DNA from: Pseudomonas sp. Leaf58
GTDB taxonomy: Bacteria; Pseudomonadota; Gammaproteobacteria; Pseudomonadales; Pseudomonadaceae
DNA: 64,000 nucleotides
Assembly: GCF_003627215.1 (NCBI RefSeq)
Contig: NZ_CP032677.1
Span: 4,159,501-4,223,500, forward strand
Reading direction: 5' to 3'
The translations under genes were made by a program, and so were the position numbers. Positions 27,148 to 36,968 of this stretch are shown piece after piece. Numbering within the stretch: the stretch's first letter is position 1; each line of letters opens with the position of its first letter. The notes below the pieces were generated by a model. It did no database searches. It was not told the origin of the DNA and worked only from the letters and a program-made list of their open reading frames with translations.

Positions 27148-27867
27148 TCAGTTGAGGTGCAGCTCCACCCGTCGGTTGCGCGCGCGGCCCTCCTCGCTTT
27201 CGTTGTCGGTGAGCGGTTCGCTCTCGCCGCGCCCCTGGCTGGTGACCTTGCCCGGCTCCAGCCCCTGGCCGATCAAGAACTCGGCCACGCTGCTGGCGCG
27301 GCGCTCGGAAAGGGCCTGGTTATAGCTGTCGGAGCCGACGCTATCGGTATGCCCGATTACCCGGACCTTGGCCACCGTCGGTGAATCGAGTTTCGCCACC
27401 AAGCCTTGCAGGCGCTGCTGGGCCGCTGGGGTAAGCTGGGCGGAATCGAACGCGAACATCACCGCGCCGTTGTCATCGAGAATGATCACCTCTGGCGTAG
27501 GTTGCGCTTCAGTGGCCGGCATCGATGCCGGGTATTGCTTCAACGGGCAACCCATGTGGTCGACCGCGGTGTTAACGGGGGTATCGGGGCAACGATCGCG
27601 GCGGTCGAAAATGCCGTCGTTATCTTCGTCACCATCCTGGGCGAAACAGATCAGCCCCCCGGCGATGGCACCAAGGGCACCGCCGCCAGCCGCCCAAGTC
27701 GAACTTTCGATGGCGCCCAAGCCGCCACCGACCAAGCCGCCGAGCAGGCTGCAGAGGGGCCAGGTCCTTTGGTTGAGGGGCGCGCTGCCATCACTGTGGG
27801 TGGCACAGCCTGCGAGCAGGCTGGCCGCTACCAACAGCGGCAGCGCCGCCTTCGACGTCACACGCAT
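27148..27867 (-). CDS. OmpA-family lipoprotein with thrombospondin type 3 calcium loop
   Basis: 239 residues. Lipobox L-L-A-G-C at Cys21. A glycine-zipper membrane-active segment (LLGGLVGGGLGAIESSTWAAGGGALG, about 40-70) is followed by one TSP3-type calcium loop (DGDEDNDGIFDRRDRCPDTP near 80) and an OmpA_C domain (about 130-239) with VIGHTDSVGSDSYNQALSERRA. It is a probable outer-membrane lipoprotein that clamps peptidoglycan and needs calcium. It is a tandem paralogue of the next gene upstream, sharing the zipper, the TSP3 loop and the OmpA domain. Confidence 0.9.
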   Translation of the reverse strand: MRVTSKAALPLLVAASLLAGCATHSDGSAPLNQRTWPLCSLLGGLVGGGLGAIESSTWAAGGGALGAIAGGLICFAQDGDEDNDGIFDRRDRCPDTPVNTAVDHMGCPLKQYPASMPATEAQPTPEVIILDDNGAVMFAFDSAQLTPAAQQRLQGLVAKLDSPTVAKVRVIGHTDSVGSDSYNQALSERRASSVAEFLIGQGLEPGKVTSQGRGESEPLTDNESEEGRARNRRVELHLN

Positions 27868-27947
27868 GCTGATGCTCCTGTGTCATTAGCCGCGACCAGC
27901 AGGAAGAGGCACCCGTGCCACTGCTCAAGGCACGGGCGCACGCCGCT

Positions 27948-28640
27948 CTAGCGCTGGATCTTGATCTCGGTACGGCGGTTCATCGAACGCCCTTCAGCCG
28001 TGGCGTTGTCTGCCACTGGTTGGGTTTCACCCGCACCGACCACCGACACGAAGCTGCTGCGCGGCACACCGCTCTCGACCAGGTAATCGGTCACCGAGTG
28101 GGCACGGCGCTCGGACAGTTTCTGGTTATAGCTGTCGGAGCCGACGCTGTCAGTATGGCCACTGACGCTCAGGCGGGCGGACGGTGCTTCCTGTTTCAGG
28201 CGGGTGGCAATGGTATTGAGGCGCTCCTTGTCGGCGGCGGTCAGGCGCGCCGAGTCGAACTCGAAGTGCACATCGCGGATGACAATGACTTCTTCCTTCT
28301 GCACCACCACTTCCTCAACTACCGGCGCCGGCGCTGGCGGGCAACCGTTGGCATCGACCTGCACACCGCGCGGCGTGCCAGGGCACTTGTCACGGCTGTC
28401 CGGCACGCCGTCGCCATCTTCGTCGCCATCGCCATGGGCCCAGCAATAGCCCGCCGCCAGGCCACCGCCCAGCAATGCGCCCCAGCCTGCCCAGGTGGAA
28501 CTTTCGATGGCGCCCAGCGCGGCGCCGCCTACACCCCCGACGGCGGCACATTTAGGCCAGTCGGTCTTTTGCAAACCTGCACAACCAGTCAACACACTGG
28601 TGAGCAGTACCAGGGGTATCGCTGTGCGTACTATGCTCAT
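27948..28640 (-). CDS. OmpA-family lipoprotein with TSP3 calcium loop (paralogue)
   Basis: 230 residues. Lipobox V-L-T-G-C at Cys20, then a glycine-zipper segment with the same GAIESSTWAGWGA core as its neighbour, a TSP3 loop (GDGDEDGDGVPDSRDKCPGTP near 75), a Glu/Val-rich linker (VVEEVVVQKEEVIV) and an OmpA_C domain with VSGHTDSVGSDSYNQKLSERRA. The start at 28640 follows AGGAG at about 8 bases; longer reading frames upstream are not plausible. Transcribed with its paralogue, 80 bp apart. The pair likely arose by tandem duplication. Confidence 0.9.
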   Translation of the reverse strand: MSIVRTAIPLVLLTSVLTGCAGLQKTDWPKCAAVGGVGGAALGAIESSTWAGWGALLGGGLAAGYCWAHGDGDEDGDGVPDSRDKCPGTPRGVQVDANGCPPAPAPVVEEVVVQKEEVIVIRDVHFEFDSARLTAADKERLNTIATRLKQEAPSARLSVSGHTDSVGSDSYNQKLSERRAHSVTDYLVESGVPRSSFVSVVGAGETQPVADNATAEGRSMNRRTEIKIQR

Positions 28641-28799
28641 TTCATTGCTTCTCCTAGGGGGAATCGGCATAAGGCCGATCTCTGGGAGTAAAGACCGCTG
28701 ATTCCATCCCTGCCAGCAATAAGCCACGACGCAGTCACCTGCCTCTTTGCCCGCACGCTGCGGCCCGCTAGTCTTGGACGACTTGAAAGAGGATTGGCA

Positions 28800-29294
28800 A
28801 TGACCGACGGTTTTTCCCAGCGCACCCCACAGCAGGCCCTGGCGGCGCTGCTTGAGCGCTTCACCCCACAACGCCTGCTGCTGGTGGGCACACGGTTCCC
28901 AGCGCTGGACGCCTTCGCCCAGGCACACCCCCAGGTAACCATCGCCACTGCCGCCCCGGGCCCGTTGCCAGCGGACCTGGCAGCCCAGCGCTTTGACCTG
29001 GCGGTGCTGGTGGACTGCCTGGAGCACCTGCCCAAGCGCACCGGCCTGGAACTGCTCGGCGGCATCCGCAACCTCAATGCCAGCCGGGTCGCGGTGTTGG
29101 CCGACCTGCCCGCCTGTGGCTGGCAAGACACCGATTTCTTTGCCCTGGCCCTGTCGGCCAGCGAGAAATTCTGCCGTGACCAGCAGGTATTGAGCCTGTT
29201 CACCTATGATCTACATGACTACAAGCAGGTACCGGACTGGCTCAATGCCAGGTTTTGGGCCAACCCTGAAAACTTCGGCAAGTACTGGTGGTGA
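28800..29294 (+). CDS. DUF6231-like hypothetical protein (methyltransferase-like fold)
   Basis: 164 residues, soluble. The arrangement [20 protein letters not shown], then [28 protein letters not shown], looks like a degenerate Rossmann methyltransferase fold in which the SAM-binding GxGxG is replaced. It ends in [13 protein letters not shown] think this is the family catalogued as DUF6231, which has no known activity. First gene of a plus-strand run; its stop overlaps the next start by one base, so the genes are coupled. Confidence 0.7.
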   Translation: MTDGFSQRTPQQALAALLERFTPQRLLLVGTRFPALDAFAQAHPQVTIATAAPGPLPADLAAQRFDLAVLVDCLEHLPKRTGLELLGGIRNLNASRVAVLADLPACGWQDTDFFALALSASEKFCRDQQVLSLFTYDLHDYKQVPDWLNARFWANPENFGKYWW

Positions 29295-29773
29295 TGATGA
29301 GTGTCTCGGTCTGCCCTTGTGGCAGTGGCAACCTGCTCGACGCCTGTTGTGGGCATTTCCATGCCGGCACCCCGGCCCCGGATGCCCAGACACTGATGCG
29401 CTCACGCTACAGTGCCTATGTGCTGGGCCTGGTCGACTACCTGGTGGCCACCACCCTGCCGGCCCAGCAAGCCGGCCTGGACCGCGCGGCCATGGCCGCC
29501 TGGAGCGCCCAGAGCACGTGGCTGGGCCTGGAGGTAGAAGACGCCGAAGTGTTGGGCGGCCAGCCGGAGCATGGCTTTGTCACCTTCACCGCCCGTTGGC
29601 ACGACCAGGAGGGTGACCATCAGCACCGCGAGCGCTCGGCATTCGTCCAGCATGCCGGGCGCTGGTACTTCATTGACCCCACGGTTGGGCTGAAGGCCGG
29701 GCGCAACGATCCCTGCCCCTGCGCCAGCGGCCAGAAGTTCAAGAAGTGCTGCGCCAGCTACGTGGGCAGCTGA
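29294..29773 (+). CDS. YchJ-family protein with two SEC-C zinc motifs
   Basis: 159 residues from the ATG at 29294 (or 158 from the next ATG). The N-terminal SEC-C motif is [13 protein letters not shown] and the C-terminal one [13 protein letters not shown]; each is predicted to bind one zinc ion, as in the tail of SecA. Between them is the cystatin-like NTF2 fold of YchJ/UPF0225 proteins ([19 protein letters not shown]). Function unknown; SEC-C modules often mediate binding to ribosomes or to SecB. It sits two genes from another SEC-C protein. Confidence 0.85.
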   Translation: MMSVSVCPCGSGNLLDACCGHFHAGTPAPDAQTLMRSRYSAYVLGLVDYLVATTLPAQQAGLDRAAMAAWSAQSTWLGLEVEDAEVLGGQPEHGFVTFTARWHDQEGDHQHRERSAFVQHAGRWYFIDPTVGLKAGRNDPCPCASGQKFKKCCASYVGS

Positions 29774-29775
29774 AC

Positions 29776-30261
29776 ATGATGGCCCACACCCGCCTACTGT
29801 TGCTCGGCACGCTGCTGACCGGGCTGGCGCTGCTGGCGGGCTGCGCCAGCTGGGGCGGCGATGATTGGCGCGAACCCGAGGTGCGTCTGGTCGAGGTCGA
29901 GACGGTCAAGGCACGGTTGCTGGAGCAGGAGTTCGTGCTGCACCTGCGGGTCGACAACCCCAATGACAGCCGCCTGTTCATCCGCAGCCTGGCCTATGCC
30001 ATCCGCCTCAACGACCTGCTGCTGGTTGAGGATGAAGCCAGCGTGTGGCGCAGTGTGGGCGGGCATGCCCGACGCACCTTCAAGATTACCGCCCGGACCA
30101 ACCTGTGGCAGCACCTGAAACCACTGGCCAAGCTGCTGAAAAGTGGGCAACCGCTGCGTTACGACCTGCAGGGCGAGCTGGCGACCGGGTTGCTCATCCA
30201 TCGGGACCTGCACTTGTCGCGCAGTGGTGAGATAATCCCCGGCGATTACAACCCGGAGTAA
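29776..30261 (+). CDS. LEA type 2 (WHy domain) lipoprotein
   Basis: 161 residues. The lipobox is L-L-A-G-C near residue 22. The body matches the LEA2/WHy beta-sandwich: [29 protein letters not shown] near residue 58 is the diagnostic NPN-containing strand, and a second strand set includes LRYDLQGEL. Bacterial WHy proteins are linked to desiccation and membrane stress. It starts two bases after the ychJ-like stop, so it belongs to the same operon. Plant LEA2 is the eukaryotic cousin. Confidence 0.78.
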   Translation: MMAHTRLLLLGTLLTGLALLAGCASWGGDDWREPEVRLVEVETVKARLLEQEFVLHLRVDNPNDSRLFIRSLAYAIRLNDLLLVEDEASVWRSVGGHARRTFKITARTNLWQHLKPLAKLLKSGQPLRYDLQGELATGLLIHRDLHLSRSGEIIPGDYNPE

Positions 30262-30268
30262 CCCTGCA

Positions 30269-30472
30269 ATGTCCCAACAACCCCACGTCCATGGCCCTGA
30301 CTGCAACCACGATCATGACCATGATCACCACCACGATCACGGCCATGTACATGGCCCGCACTGCAACCACGGCCACCACGAGCCGGTACGCAACGCCCTG
30401 AAGGATGTTGGCCGTAACGACCCATGCCCGTGCGGTAGCCAGAAAAAGTTCAAGAAGTGCCACGGCGCCTGA
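30269..30472 (+). CDS. Histidine-rich SEC-C metal-binding protein
   Basis: 67 residues. Residues 6-38 are a His/Asp repeat ([24 protein letters not shown]) and residues 50-65 are a SEC-C zinc motif ([17 protein letters not shown]). The His repeat resembles nickel- or zinc-storage tails (HypB, SlyD, Zn chaperones). The combination of a storage tail with a zinc-binding SEC-C is uncommon and suggests a small metal reservoir or a chaperone-like adaptor, but the function is not known. It starts 8 bases after the LEA2 stop. Confidence 0.8.
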   Translation: MSQQPHVHGPDCNHDHDHDHHHDHGHVHGPHCNHGHHEPVRNALKDVGRNDPCPCGSQKKFKKCHGA

Positions 30473-30534
30473 CCTGAACAGCACCTGCGCGTCCCGGCTC
30501 CGGGCCGCGCTGTGCGTATTCGGCGCCTGCTTGC

Positions 30535-31731
30535 CTAGCTGGCGCTGGCAGCCCCTGCTACCTTGCGCTGCAGCAACCCGGCAGTTGCCACGAGCAACAC
30601 GATGCACAGGCCCATGCAAATGGCATTGGTGCCGCCCCAGCCGACCGTGCCCAGCAACAGCGACGGGCTGAAAGCGCCAAGGGTGGCGAACACCGCAATG
30701 GCCAGATCGTTTTTCCCCTGCATCTGCATCGCTGACGGGCTGTTTTGCAGCGTTTGCGCCAACAACGCCCCGCCCCCCACGTAGGTCAGGTTCCAGCCCA
30801 AGCCGAGGGCGATCAGCGACAAGGTCATCATGGCGTAGCTGTGCGACCACATGTTCATGGCCGTGCAAACGATCAACAGGCCCAGGCCGGCGCAAATAGT
30901 GGCCCTGATCCCGAGCCTCTGGATGATGGCACCGGTGAAGAACGACGGGGCAAACATGGCTATCACATGCCATTGAATCGCCAGGCGAACATCGGAAAAG
31001 TCCTCATGCATATGTTTCATATGCATCGACGCCTGGATCATCAGCAAATTCATGATCCCATAACCCAGCGCGGCCACTGCCACGGCCACGGCCACCACTG
31101 GGCTAAGCGGCTGCGCGTGGGTGCCAAGCGGTTTGGCCGCACGCTCCTGGCTGGCCTGTGCGCCATCGCCAGGCAGGCACGCCGCTATCAGCAAGGCCAA
31201 CACCGCCAGCCCAACAAAAGCGGCATAACACAGCGAAAACAGCGGATAACCACCCAGGTCGCGGAGCCACTCAGTGAGCGCTGGGCCGACCACGGCCGCG
31301 ATAACCCCGCCTGCCACGACCAGGGAAAGCGCTTTGGGTTTCAGGCTCTGGGCCAGGTTATCGGTGGCCGCAAAGCGGTTGAAGTTGGCGAACGCAATGT
31401 ACACACCCAACGCCGAATGGCTGAACACCAGGGTTGGGAAGTGTTGGTACTGTACGGCCAGGTAACCGCTGACGCCGGACACGGCCAAAGGTATCGAGCC
31501 CAGCATGAACGCCCGCTTGCGGCCAATGCGGCTCATCAGCCGGGAGACCGGATAGGTGGCCAGCATCAGAAAAAGAAACTGAAAACCGTAGGGCACCGTG
31601 GACCAGGTGGCAGCGGGCGCCAGCGCGGCGCCGACGATGGCCGCCATGGTCACCGACATGACTGCCGTCGTCAGGTTGATCGACTGCGCAGTGAAATACA
31701 GATACGTGCGCCGCGGAAGTGTGCTGGGCAT
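30535..31731 (-). CDS. MFS transporter
   Basis: 398 residues, 12 predicted helices, a major facilitator. The A-motif region is RLMSRIGRKRAFMLGSIPLAV near residue 65, and the middle contains the conserved 'IQWHVIAMFAPSFFTG' block with a preceding MHMKHMHEDF. I recall that block from uncharacterised exporters, but no substrate can be assigned. It is divergent from the MocR-type regulator gene with a 156-bp shared gap carrying an inverted repeat, so it is a plausible target of that regulator. Confidence 0.82.
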   Translation of the reverse strand: MPSTLPRRTYLYFTAQSINLTTAVMSVTMAAIVGAALAPAATWSTVPYGFQFLFLMLATYPVSRLMSRIGRKRAFMLGSIPLAVSGVSGYLAVQYQHFPTLVFSHSALGVYIAFANFNRFAATDNLAQSLKPKALSLVVAGGVIAAVVGPALTEWLRDLGGYPLFSLCYAAFVGLAVLALLIAACLPGDGAQASQERAAKPLGTHAQPLSPVVAVAVAVAALGYGIMNLLMIQASMHMKHMHEDFSDVRLAIQWHVIAMFAPSFFTGAIIQRLGIRATICAGLGLLIVCTAMNMWSHSYAMMTLSLIALGLGWNLTYVGGGALLAQTLQNSPSAMQMQGKNDLAIAVFATLGAFSPSLLLGTVGWGGTNAICMGLCIVLLVATAGLLQRKVAGAASAS

Positions 31732-31849
31732 GGCAGGTGCTCACAGTAAGTGGACGGGGCGGTTCCGGCCTCGCAAAAAGTGCCGACAGGGTGCATGGTG
31801 GCACGTGCCGCGCCGATGAATGCGAACAGTCGACGCGCTTTCCGGTTAA

Positions 31850-31873
31850 CTGTTAGGCTGTTTTTTCTAACAG
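31850..31873. promoter_or_regulatory. Inverted repeat in the MFS / MocR divergent promoter
   Basis: CTGTTAG-N10-CTAACAG: 7-bp perfect arms (31850-31856 and 31867-31873), 14 bp before the start of the regulator gene. A possible operator for the divergent pair; MocR regulators often use direct repeats, so the symmetric form is a point to test. Confidence 0.55.
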
Positions 31874-31887
31874 CTGCCGGACCCGCC

Positions 31888-33243
31888 ATGCGCCCGCACC
31901 GCCTTCACGACCAGTTGAAACAGCGCCTCGCCACCGGCGAGTGGCTGCCCGGCCAGCGCATGCCTTCCATCCGCAAGTTAACGGCGGCGGTCGACTGCAG
32001 TTATCACGATGTCGTCTCCAGCTATGCCCGGCTGGTCAGCGAGGGCCTGTTAACCGCCGTCCCTGGCCGTGGCTACTACGTTGCCAATGACACCCAGCAA
32101 CCGGGCACTGCCGATGCTGACACGGCAGATGCGCCCGCCCCCATGGCCGGCGACCCACTGTTCAAGCTGCTGCAAGGTGGCCAGCACTACACCAAACTGG
32201 GTAGCGGCTGGCTGCCGCCGGCCTGGCGTGATACCGAACTGCTGGCCAAGGCGATACGGCGCACGGCACGGCTGGAGCAAAGTTCGCTGGCGGAATATGG
32301 CGACATCCAGGGCTACCTGCCGATGCGCAAACAGCTGTGCGTGCACCTGAAGCGCCATACCCGTGTCGATGCCCGGCCCAGCCAGTTGCTGACCACGCTG
32401 GGCGCCACGCAAGCGCTGGACTTGGTGGCGCGTTTATTGATCAAACCCGGCGATCACGTGTTCGTCGACGAGCCCGGCAATGGCAACCTGATCAAGCTGA
32501 TCCAGTTGGCCGGCGGCCACGTGGTCGGGGTACGACGCGGCCACGATGGGCCGGATGTTCAGGACATGAAAAATCACCTGGCCAAGCACAAGGTCAGGGC
32601 GTTCTTCTGCAACAGCACCTTCCACAACCCGACGGGCGGCAACATCACCCCGCACAATGCCTTCAGCGTGTTGCGCCTGGCCGTGGAGCACGACTTCTTC
32701 GTGGTCGAGGATGACGTGTACGGTGACTTCAGCCCAGGCGTACGGCAGACCTTTGCCGAGCTGGACAACCTTGAGCGGGTAATTTACATCGGCAGCTTCT
32801 CCAAATGCCTGTCCGCCTCCTTGCGCGTGGGCTACATCGCTTGCTCGACAGCGCTGATAGAACCGCTGACACGCCTGAAGCTACTGACCTGCGTTGCCGT
32901 GCCGGCGTTTTGCGAACGCTTCGTCAACACCATCTTGTCCGACGGCACCTATGCCCGGCACATGAAGGACGTGCAGCAGCGCCTGATCCGCCAGCAGGCA
33001 CAAACCCAGCAGTCCTTGCTGGCGCGTGGCTGGCAGTTCGACATAACGCCCCAAGGCGGCATGTTCCTGTGGGTCTACCATCCCGATCTGGCCGACCTGC
33101 AACCGTTCATGCACAACCTTGAACAACACCAGGTGTTGTTGATGCCAGGTGCGGCCTTTGCCGTCAGCCGTGACTATCAGCGCCTTGCGCGCATCAACTG
33201 CACACACTTTTCCGACGCTGTGGCCGAGCATTTCAAGGTTTAA
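31888..33243 (+). CDS. MocR/PdxR-type transcription regulator (GntR HTH + aminotransferase domain)
   Basis: 451 residues. A winged-helix GntR domain (residues 1-70, [24 protein letters not shown]) is joined to a class I aminotransferase fold (about 100-451). The PLP-lysine is Lys306 in [15 protein letters not shown], and the ring-stacking motif is FHNPTGGNI. Such proteins sense pyridoxal phosphate adducts, often of amino acids or amines, and control a divergent gene. The start at 31888 gives a normal N-terminus ([12 protein letters not shown]); longer versions upstream are out of keeping. The divergent MFS gene is the likely target. Confidence 0.88.
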   Translation: MRPHRLHDQLKQRLATGEWLPGQRMPSIRKLTAAVDCSYHDVVSSYARLVSEGLLTAVPGRGYYVANDTQQPGTADADTADAPAPMAGDPLFKLLQGGQHYTKLGSGWLPPAWRDTELLAKAIRRTARLEQSSLAEYGDIQGYLPMRKQLCVHLKRHTRVDARPSQLLTTLGATQALDLVARLLIKPGDHVFVDEPGNGNLIKLIQLAGGHVVGVRRGHDGPDVQDMKNHLAKHKVRAFFCNSTFHNPTGGNITPHNAFSVLRLAVEHDFFVVEDDVYGDFSPGVRQTFAELDNLERVIYIGSFSKCLSASLRVGYIACSTALIEPLTRLKLLTCVAVPAFCERFVNTILSDGTYARHMKDVQQRLIRQQAQTQQSLLARGWQFDITPQGGMFLWVYHPDLADLQPFMHNLEQHQVLLMPGAAFAVSRDYQRLARINCTHFSDAVAEHFKV

Positions 33244-33346
33244 GTCGGCGCGGGCAAATAAAGCGCCCGCGGACCTTGCACGGCGCCTACGCGCTTACTA
33301 CCTTAGCGCCTTTCCAAACCCGCCACGCCTTGCAGGAGCCCTTGTC

Positions 33347-35788
33347 ATGGCCGCCCCCGCCTTTTCTCCCTTCCGCCCGCGGTTCGCAACCGCTGCCACG
33401 CTGCTCGGCATGCTCGGGCTGGCCGGCTGCCAGACGGGCGGCTACCAGGGCAGCGTGCCTGCAACCAGCGGCATACAGCCGCTCAAAGGCCTGGCTCAGA
33501 ACGTCTCGGTACGGCGCAATGCCATGGGCGCGCCGCTGATCGAAAGCAGCAGCTTCCATGATGCCCTGTTCAGCTTGGGCTACGTGCACGCCGGCGACCG
33601 CATCGAGCAGATGGTCGCCATGCGCCTGCTGGCCCAAGGCCGCCTGGCCGAACTGGCCGGCAGCGATGCGCTGGACATCGACCGCCTGATGCGCGCAGCC
33701 AACCTCAAGCAGAGCGCCGCCCAGCAGTACGCCGATGCGTCGCCCCGGCTCAAGCGCTTTTTTGAAGTGTATGCCCGCGGGGTCAACGCCTATCTGTTCC
33801 GCTACCGCGACAAGCTCCCGGCCGGCTTGGCCAGCAACGGCTATCGCCCGGAATACTGGAAGCCCGAAGACTCGGCGCTGATCTTCAGCTTGTACGCGTT
33901 CAGCCAGTCGGTGAACGTGCAAGAAGAACTGAGCGCCCTGGCCCTGGCGCAAAAAGCCGGCAGCGACAAGCTGGCCTGGCTGCTACCCGGTGCACCGGAC
34001 GAACCGTTGGCCGCCGCCGAAGCAGAAAAGCTGAAGGGCCTGAACCTGGCCAGCCAATTGCCGGGGCTAGCGGCCCTGACTGCCGCCAGCCAGAAGCTGG
34101 CCGACCTCGACCTGCTGGGCAGCCCGGGCTCGGCCAACCTGGCCTTGGCCCCACAACGCAGCCGCAGTGGCAAGAGCCTGCTGGCCAGCGACAGCCGCGC
34201 CGCCTGGGCCCTGAGCCCAGTGCAAATCCACACCGGCAAGTACCAGGTCGCCGGCCTGTCGTTGCCCGGCCTGCCGATCGTGCTGGCCGGCTATAACGGC
34301 AAGCTGGCTTGGAGCAGCAGTGCAGTCATGGCCGACAACCAGGACCTGTACCTGGAGCAACTGCGCCAACAGGGCAGCCAGCTGAGCTACCTGGCCGACG
34401 GCAAATGGGTGCCGGCCCGCGCCCGCAGTGAAACCTTCTTCGTCCGCGGCCAGCGCCCACTGCGCGAGGTGATGTACGACACCCGCCACGGTACCCTGCT
34501 GGCCCAGCCAGGCAACACCAGCCTGGGCCTGGCATTGAACCTGCCGCAGTTCAAGGGCGACCGCAGCCTGGATGCGCTGTTCGACCTGACCCGGGCCAAG
34601 AACGTGGAGCGTGCCTTCGACAGTACCCGCGAAGTCACCGCCGCCGCCCTCAACTTCGTCTTCGCCGAGCCCGAGCACATCGGCTGGCAAGTCAGTGGCC
34701 GTTACCCCAACCGCCGCGAAGGCCAGGGCCTGCTGCCCTCGCCGGGTTGGGACGGGCGCTATGACTGGGATGGCTATGCCGACCCAATGCTGCACCCTTA
34801 CGACCAAGACCCGCCCGCCGGCTGGCTCGGCCACGCCAACCAACGCAGCCTGCCGCGCGGCTATGGCATGCAGCTGTCCAGTACCTGGTATTACCCCGAA
34901 CGTGCCGAGCGCCTGGCCCAGCTGGCCGGTAATGGCCGCCACGACAGCCGCAGCGTCATGGCCCTGCAGAACGATCAGGTCACCTTGCTGGCGGAAAAGC
35001 TCAAGCAAATGTTCGACGCCCCCGGCATGGCCCAGCCGCTCAAGCAAGCGATCGACGCCCTGCCCGCTGCGCAGCGCGACAAGGCCCGCGACGCGCTGGC
35101 CCGGCTCAAGGCCTTCGATGGCCGCCTGAGCCCGGTGTCGGCCGATGCCGCGCTGTACGAACTGTTCCTCCAGGAAGTGGCGCGGCAAACCTTCCTCGAC
35201 GACCTTGGCCCGGAATCCGGCCCAGCCTGGCAAGCCTTCGTCAGCAACGCGCGGTTGTCGTTCTCGGCGCAGGCTGATCACCTGTTGGGCCGCGACGACA
35301 GCCCGTTCTGGGATGACCGCAGCACCCCGCAGAAAGAAGACAAGCCGGCCATCCTCGCTCGCAGCCTGGCGGGCGCGGTAGATGCCGGCATCGCGCAACT
35401 GGGTGCCGACCGCCGCGCCTGGCAGTGGGGCAAGCTGCACCAGTACCGCTGGCCGGCATCGACCTATCACGGCCTGGGCGACGCCATCAGCCGTTCGCCG
35501 CTGGCCGCTGGCGGTGACTTCACGACCCTGGCCCTGACGCCATACGCCTGGGGCAGCGACTTCGACACCCGCCTGCCCGCGTCGGCACGCATGATCGTCG
35601 ACTTCGGCCAGGCCGAGCCGTTGCAGGTGCTGACCAGTAGTGGCCAGTCCGGCAACCCAGCCAGCGGGCATTACAGTGACGGGCTGGATGCCTGGTTCAA
35701 AGGGCGCTTCATGAGCCTACCGCTGCAGCAGCAGAACTTTGGCCGGGCGTATGGCGACCAGCGTTTGACCTTGGTGCCAGGCAGGTAA
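33347..35788 (+). CDS. quiP: Acyl-homoserine lactone acylase QuiP (penicillin amidase family)
   Basis: 813 residues, an Ntn-hydrolase precursor. Lipobox L-A-G-C at Cys28, then an alpha chain to about Gly261 and a beta chain starting at the probable catalytic Ser262 ([13 protein letters not shown]). The later blocks [17 protein letters not shown] near 475 and [12 protein letters not shown] match QuiP. In P. aeruginosa QuiP degrades long-chain AHL signals. Here the Ser262 neighbourhood (SANL) and the following SDSRAA lack the SNNW and NDTHL patterns that I recall in the family, so activity is uncertain. An extension upstream to 33149 overlaps the regulator and is rejected; CAGGAG precedes the ATG by 8 bases. 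Confidence 0.88.
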   Translation: MAAPAFSPFRPRFATAATLLGMLGLAGCQTGGYQGSVPATSGIQPLKGLAQNVSVRRNAMGAPLIESSSFHDALFSLGYVHAGDRIEQMVAMRLLAQGRLAELAGSDALDIDRLMRAANLKQSAAQQYADASPRLKRFFEVYARGVNAYLFRYRDKLPAGLASNGYRPEYWKPEDSALIFSLYAFSQSVNVQEELSALALAQKAGSDKLAWLLPGAPDEPLAAAEAEKLKGLNLASQLPGLAALTAASQKLADLDLLGSPGSANLALAPQRSRSGKSLLASDSRAAWALSPVQIHTGKYQVAGLSLPGLPIVLAGYNGKLAWSSSAVMADNQDLYLEQLRQQGSQLSYLADGKWVPARARSETFFVRGQRPLREVMYDTRHGTLLAQPGNTSLGLALNLPQFKGDRSLDALFDLTRAKNVERAFDSTREVTAAALNFVFAEPEHIGWQVSGRYPNRREGQGLLPSPGWDGRYDWDGYADPMLHPYDQDPPAGWLGHANQRSLPRGYGMQLSSTWYYPERAERLAQLAGNGRHDSRSVMALQNDQVTLLAEKLKQMFDAPGMAQPLKQAIDALPAAQRDKARDALARLKAFDGRLSPVSADAALYELFLQEVARQTFLDDLGPESGPAWQAFVSNARLSFSAQADHLLGRDDSPFWDDRSTPQKEDKPAILARSLAGAVDAGIAQLGADRRAWQWGKLHQYRWPASTYHGLGDAISRSPLAAGGDFTTLALTPYAWGSDFDTRLPASARMIVDFGQAEPLQVLTSSGQSGNPASGHYSDGLDAWFKGRFMSLPLQQQNFGRAYGDQRLTLVPGR

Positions 35789-35801
35789 CCTCCGCCTCAG
35801 C

Positions 35802-35853
35802 CGGGCTTGTGTCGCGAAGGGCCGCTTAGCGGCCCCCTCGCGCTACAAGCCCG
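35802..35853. repeat. REP-type palindrome between quiP and the repair cluster
   Basis: cgggcttgtgtcgcgaagggccgc and its near-complement gcggccccctcgcgctacaagcccg form an imperfect 24-bp stem. It is a third REP type in the window, differing from the units at 4689 and 16226. The rest of the 35789-35951 gap shows no gene. Confidence 0.75.
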
Positions 35854-35951
35854 CGCCTTCAAAAACCGCATGGCAGCCGCCAATCATGTCCGGTCGAACT
35901 TAGCTCCCTTGCCATGGCTCCTAACTGGTAACTCCAAACCAGCACCCTGCC

Positions 35952-36968
35952 ATGGACCTCGTCATCGCCCGCCCCGAAGGCCTTTACTGCCCGCCCGGTG
36001 ATTTCTATATCGACCCGTGGCGGCCCGTGGACCGGGCTGTGATTACCCATGGCCACGGCGACCACGCCCGCATCGGCAATGGCCATTATCTGACCGCCAG
36101 CCCCGGCGCCGGCATCCTGCGCAGCCGCCTGGGCCAGGACATCGACCTGCAAACCCTGCCCTATGGCGAACGCCTGCTGCACCATGGCGTAACCTTGAGC
36201 CTGCACCCGGCCGGGCATGTACTGGGCTCGGCGCAAGTGCGCCTGGAGTACCGGGGCGAAGTCTGGGTCGCCTCCGGTGACTACAAAGTAGAGCCCGACG
36301 GCACCTGCACGCCGTTCGAACCGGTGCCATGCCACACGTTCATCACCGAATCGACCTTCGGCCTGCCGATTTACCGCTGGCCTAGCCAGGGTGAGACCTT
36401 CGCTGCCATCAATGCCTGGTGGCGGGCCAACTGCGAACAGGGCAAGGCCAGCGTGCTGTTCTGCTACGCCTTTGGCAAGGCCCAGCGGATTCTGCACGGC
36501 GTGGACGCCAGCATCGGCCCGATCCTTGTGCACGGCGCCGTGGAGCCACTCAACCGGGTTTACCGCGACGGCGGTATCCAGCTGCCGGAAACCCGCTATG
36601 CCGGTGACATCCCCCGCAACGACCCGCTGCTGCGTCAGGCACTGGTGCTGGCGCCGCCGTCAGCCAGCGGCAGTAGCTGGATGCGCCGTTTCGGTGACTA
36701 CAGCGATGCCTTCGCCAGTGGCTGGATGTTGCTGCGCGGCACCCGCCGGCGGCGTGGCGTGGACCGGGGCTTCGTGCTTTCCGACCACGCCGACTGGCCC
36801 GGCCTGCTCTGGGCCATCGGCCAAACCGACGCGCAACGGGTGATGGTCACCCACGGCTCGGTCAATGTGCTGGTGCGCTACCTTAACGAGCAAGGCCTTG
36901 ATGCCCGCGCCTTCGTGACGGAATACGGCGAGGAAGATGACGCTGTCAGCACGGAGTCACTGGCATGA
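35952..36968 (+). CDS. Ligase-associated metallo-beta-lactamase exonuclease (Exo)
   Basis: 338 residues, a metallo-beta-lactamase/beta-CASP-like nuclease. The metal site is His33-Gly-His35-Gly-Asp37-His38 (THGHGDHAR), followed by HPAGHVLGSAQV near residue 78. A later Asp-His pair is in DHADWPGLL. Such proteins are encoded next to an ATP-dependent ligase and are thought to trim DNA or RNA ends during repair. The stop overlaps the ligase start by 4 bases (ATGA), so the two are coupled. First gene of the repair cluster. Confidence 0.9.
   Translation: MDLVIARPEGLYCPPGDFYIDPWRPVDRAVITHGHGDHARIGNGHYLTASPGAGILRSRLGQDIDLQTLPYGERLLHHGVTLSLHPAGHVLGSAQVRLEYRGEVWVASGDYKVEPDGTCTPFEPVPCHTFITESTFGLPIYRWPSQGETFAAINAWWRANCEQGKASVLFCYAFGKAQRILHGVDASIGPILVHGAVEPLNRVYRDGGIQLPETRYAGDIPRNDPLLRQALVLAPPSASGSSWMRRFGDYSDAFASGWMLLRGTRRRRGVDRGFVLSDHADWPGLLWAIGQTDAQRVMVTHGSVNVLVRYLNEQGLDARAFVTEYGEEDDAVSTESLA

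Noticed and set aside
33249..33271. GC-rich stem-loop after the MocR gene as a terminator
   Set aside because: The stem (cgcgggc/gcccgcg) lacks a T run; a role is not clear.
33149..33346. N-terminal extension of quiP
   Set aside because: It overlaps the end of the regulator gene and lies outside the lipoprotein signal; the ATG at 33347 has a ribosome site.
35926..35943. CTGGT...ACCAG inverted repeat before the repair cluster as a LexA box
   Set aside because: Spacing between CTG and CAG is 12, not 10, and the centre is not AT-rich. No SOS control can be claimed for the cluster from sequence.
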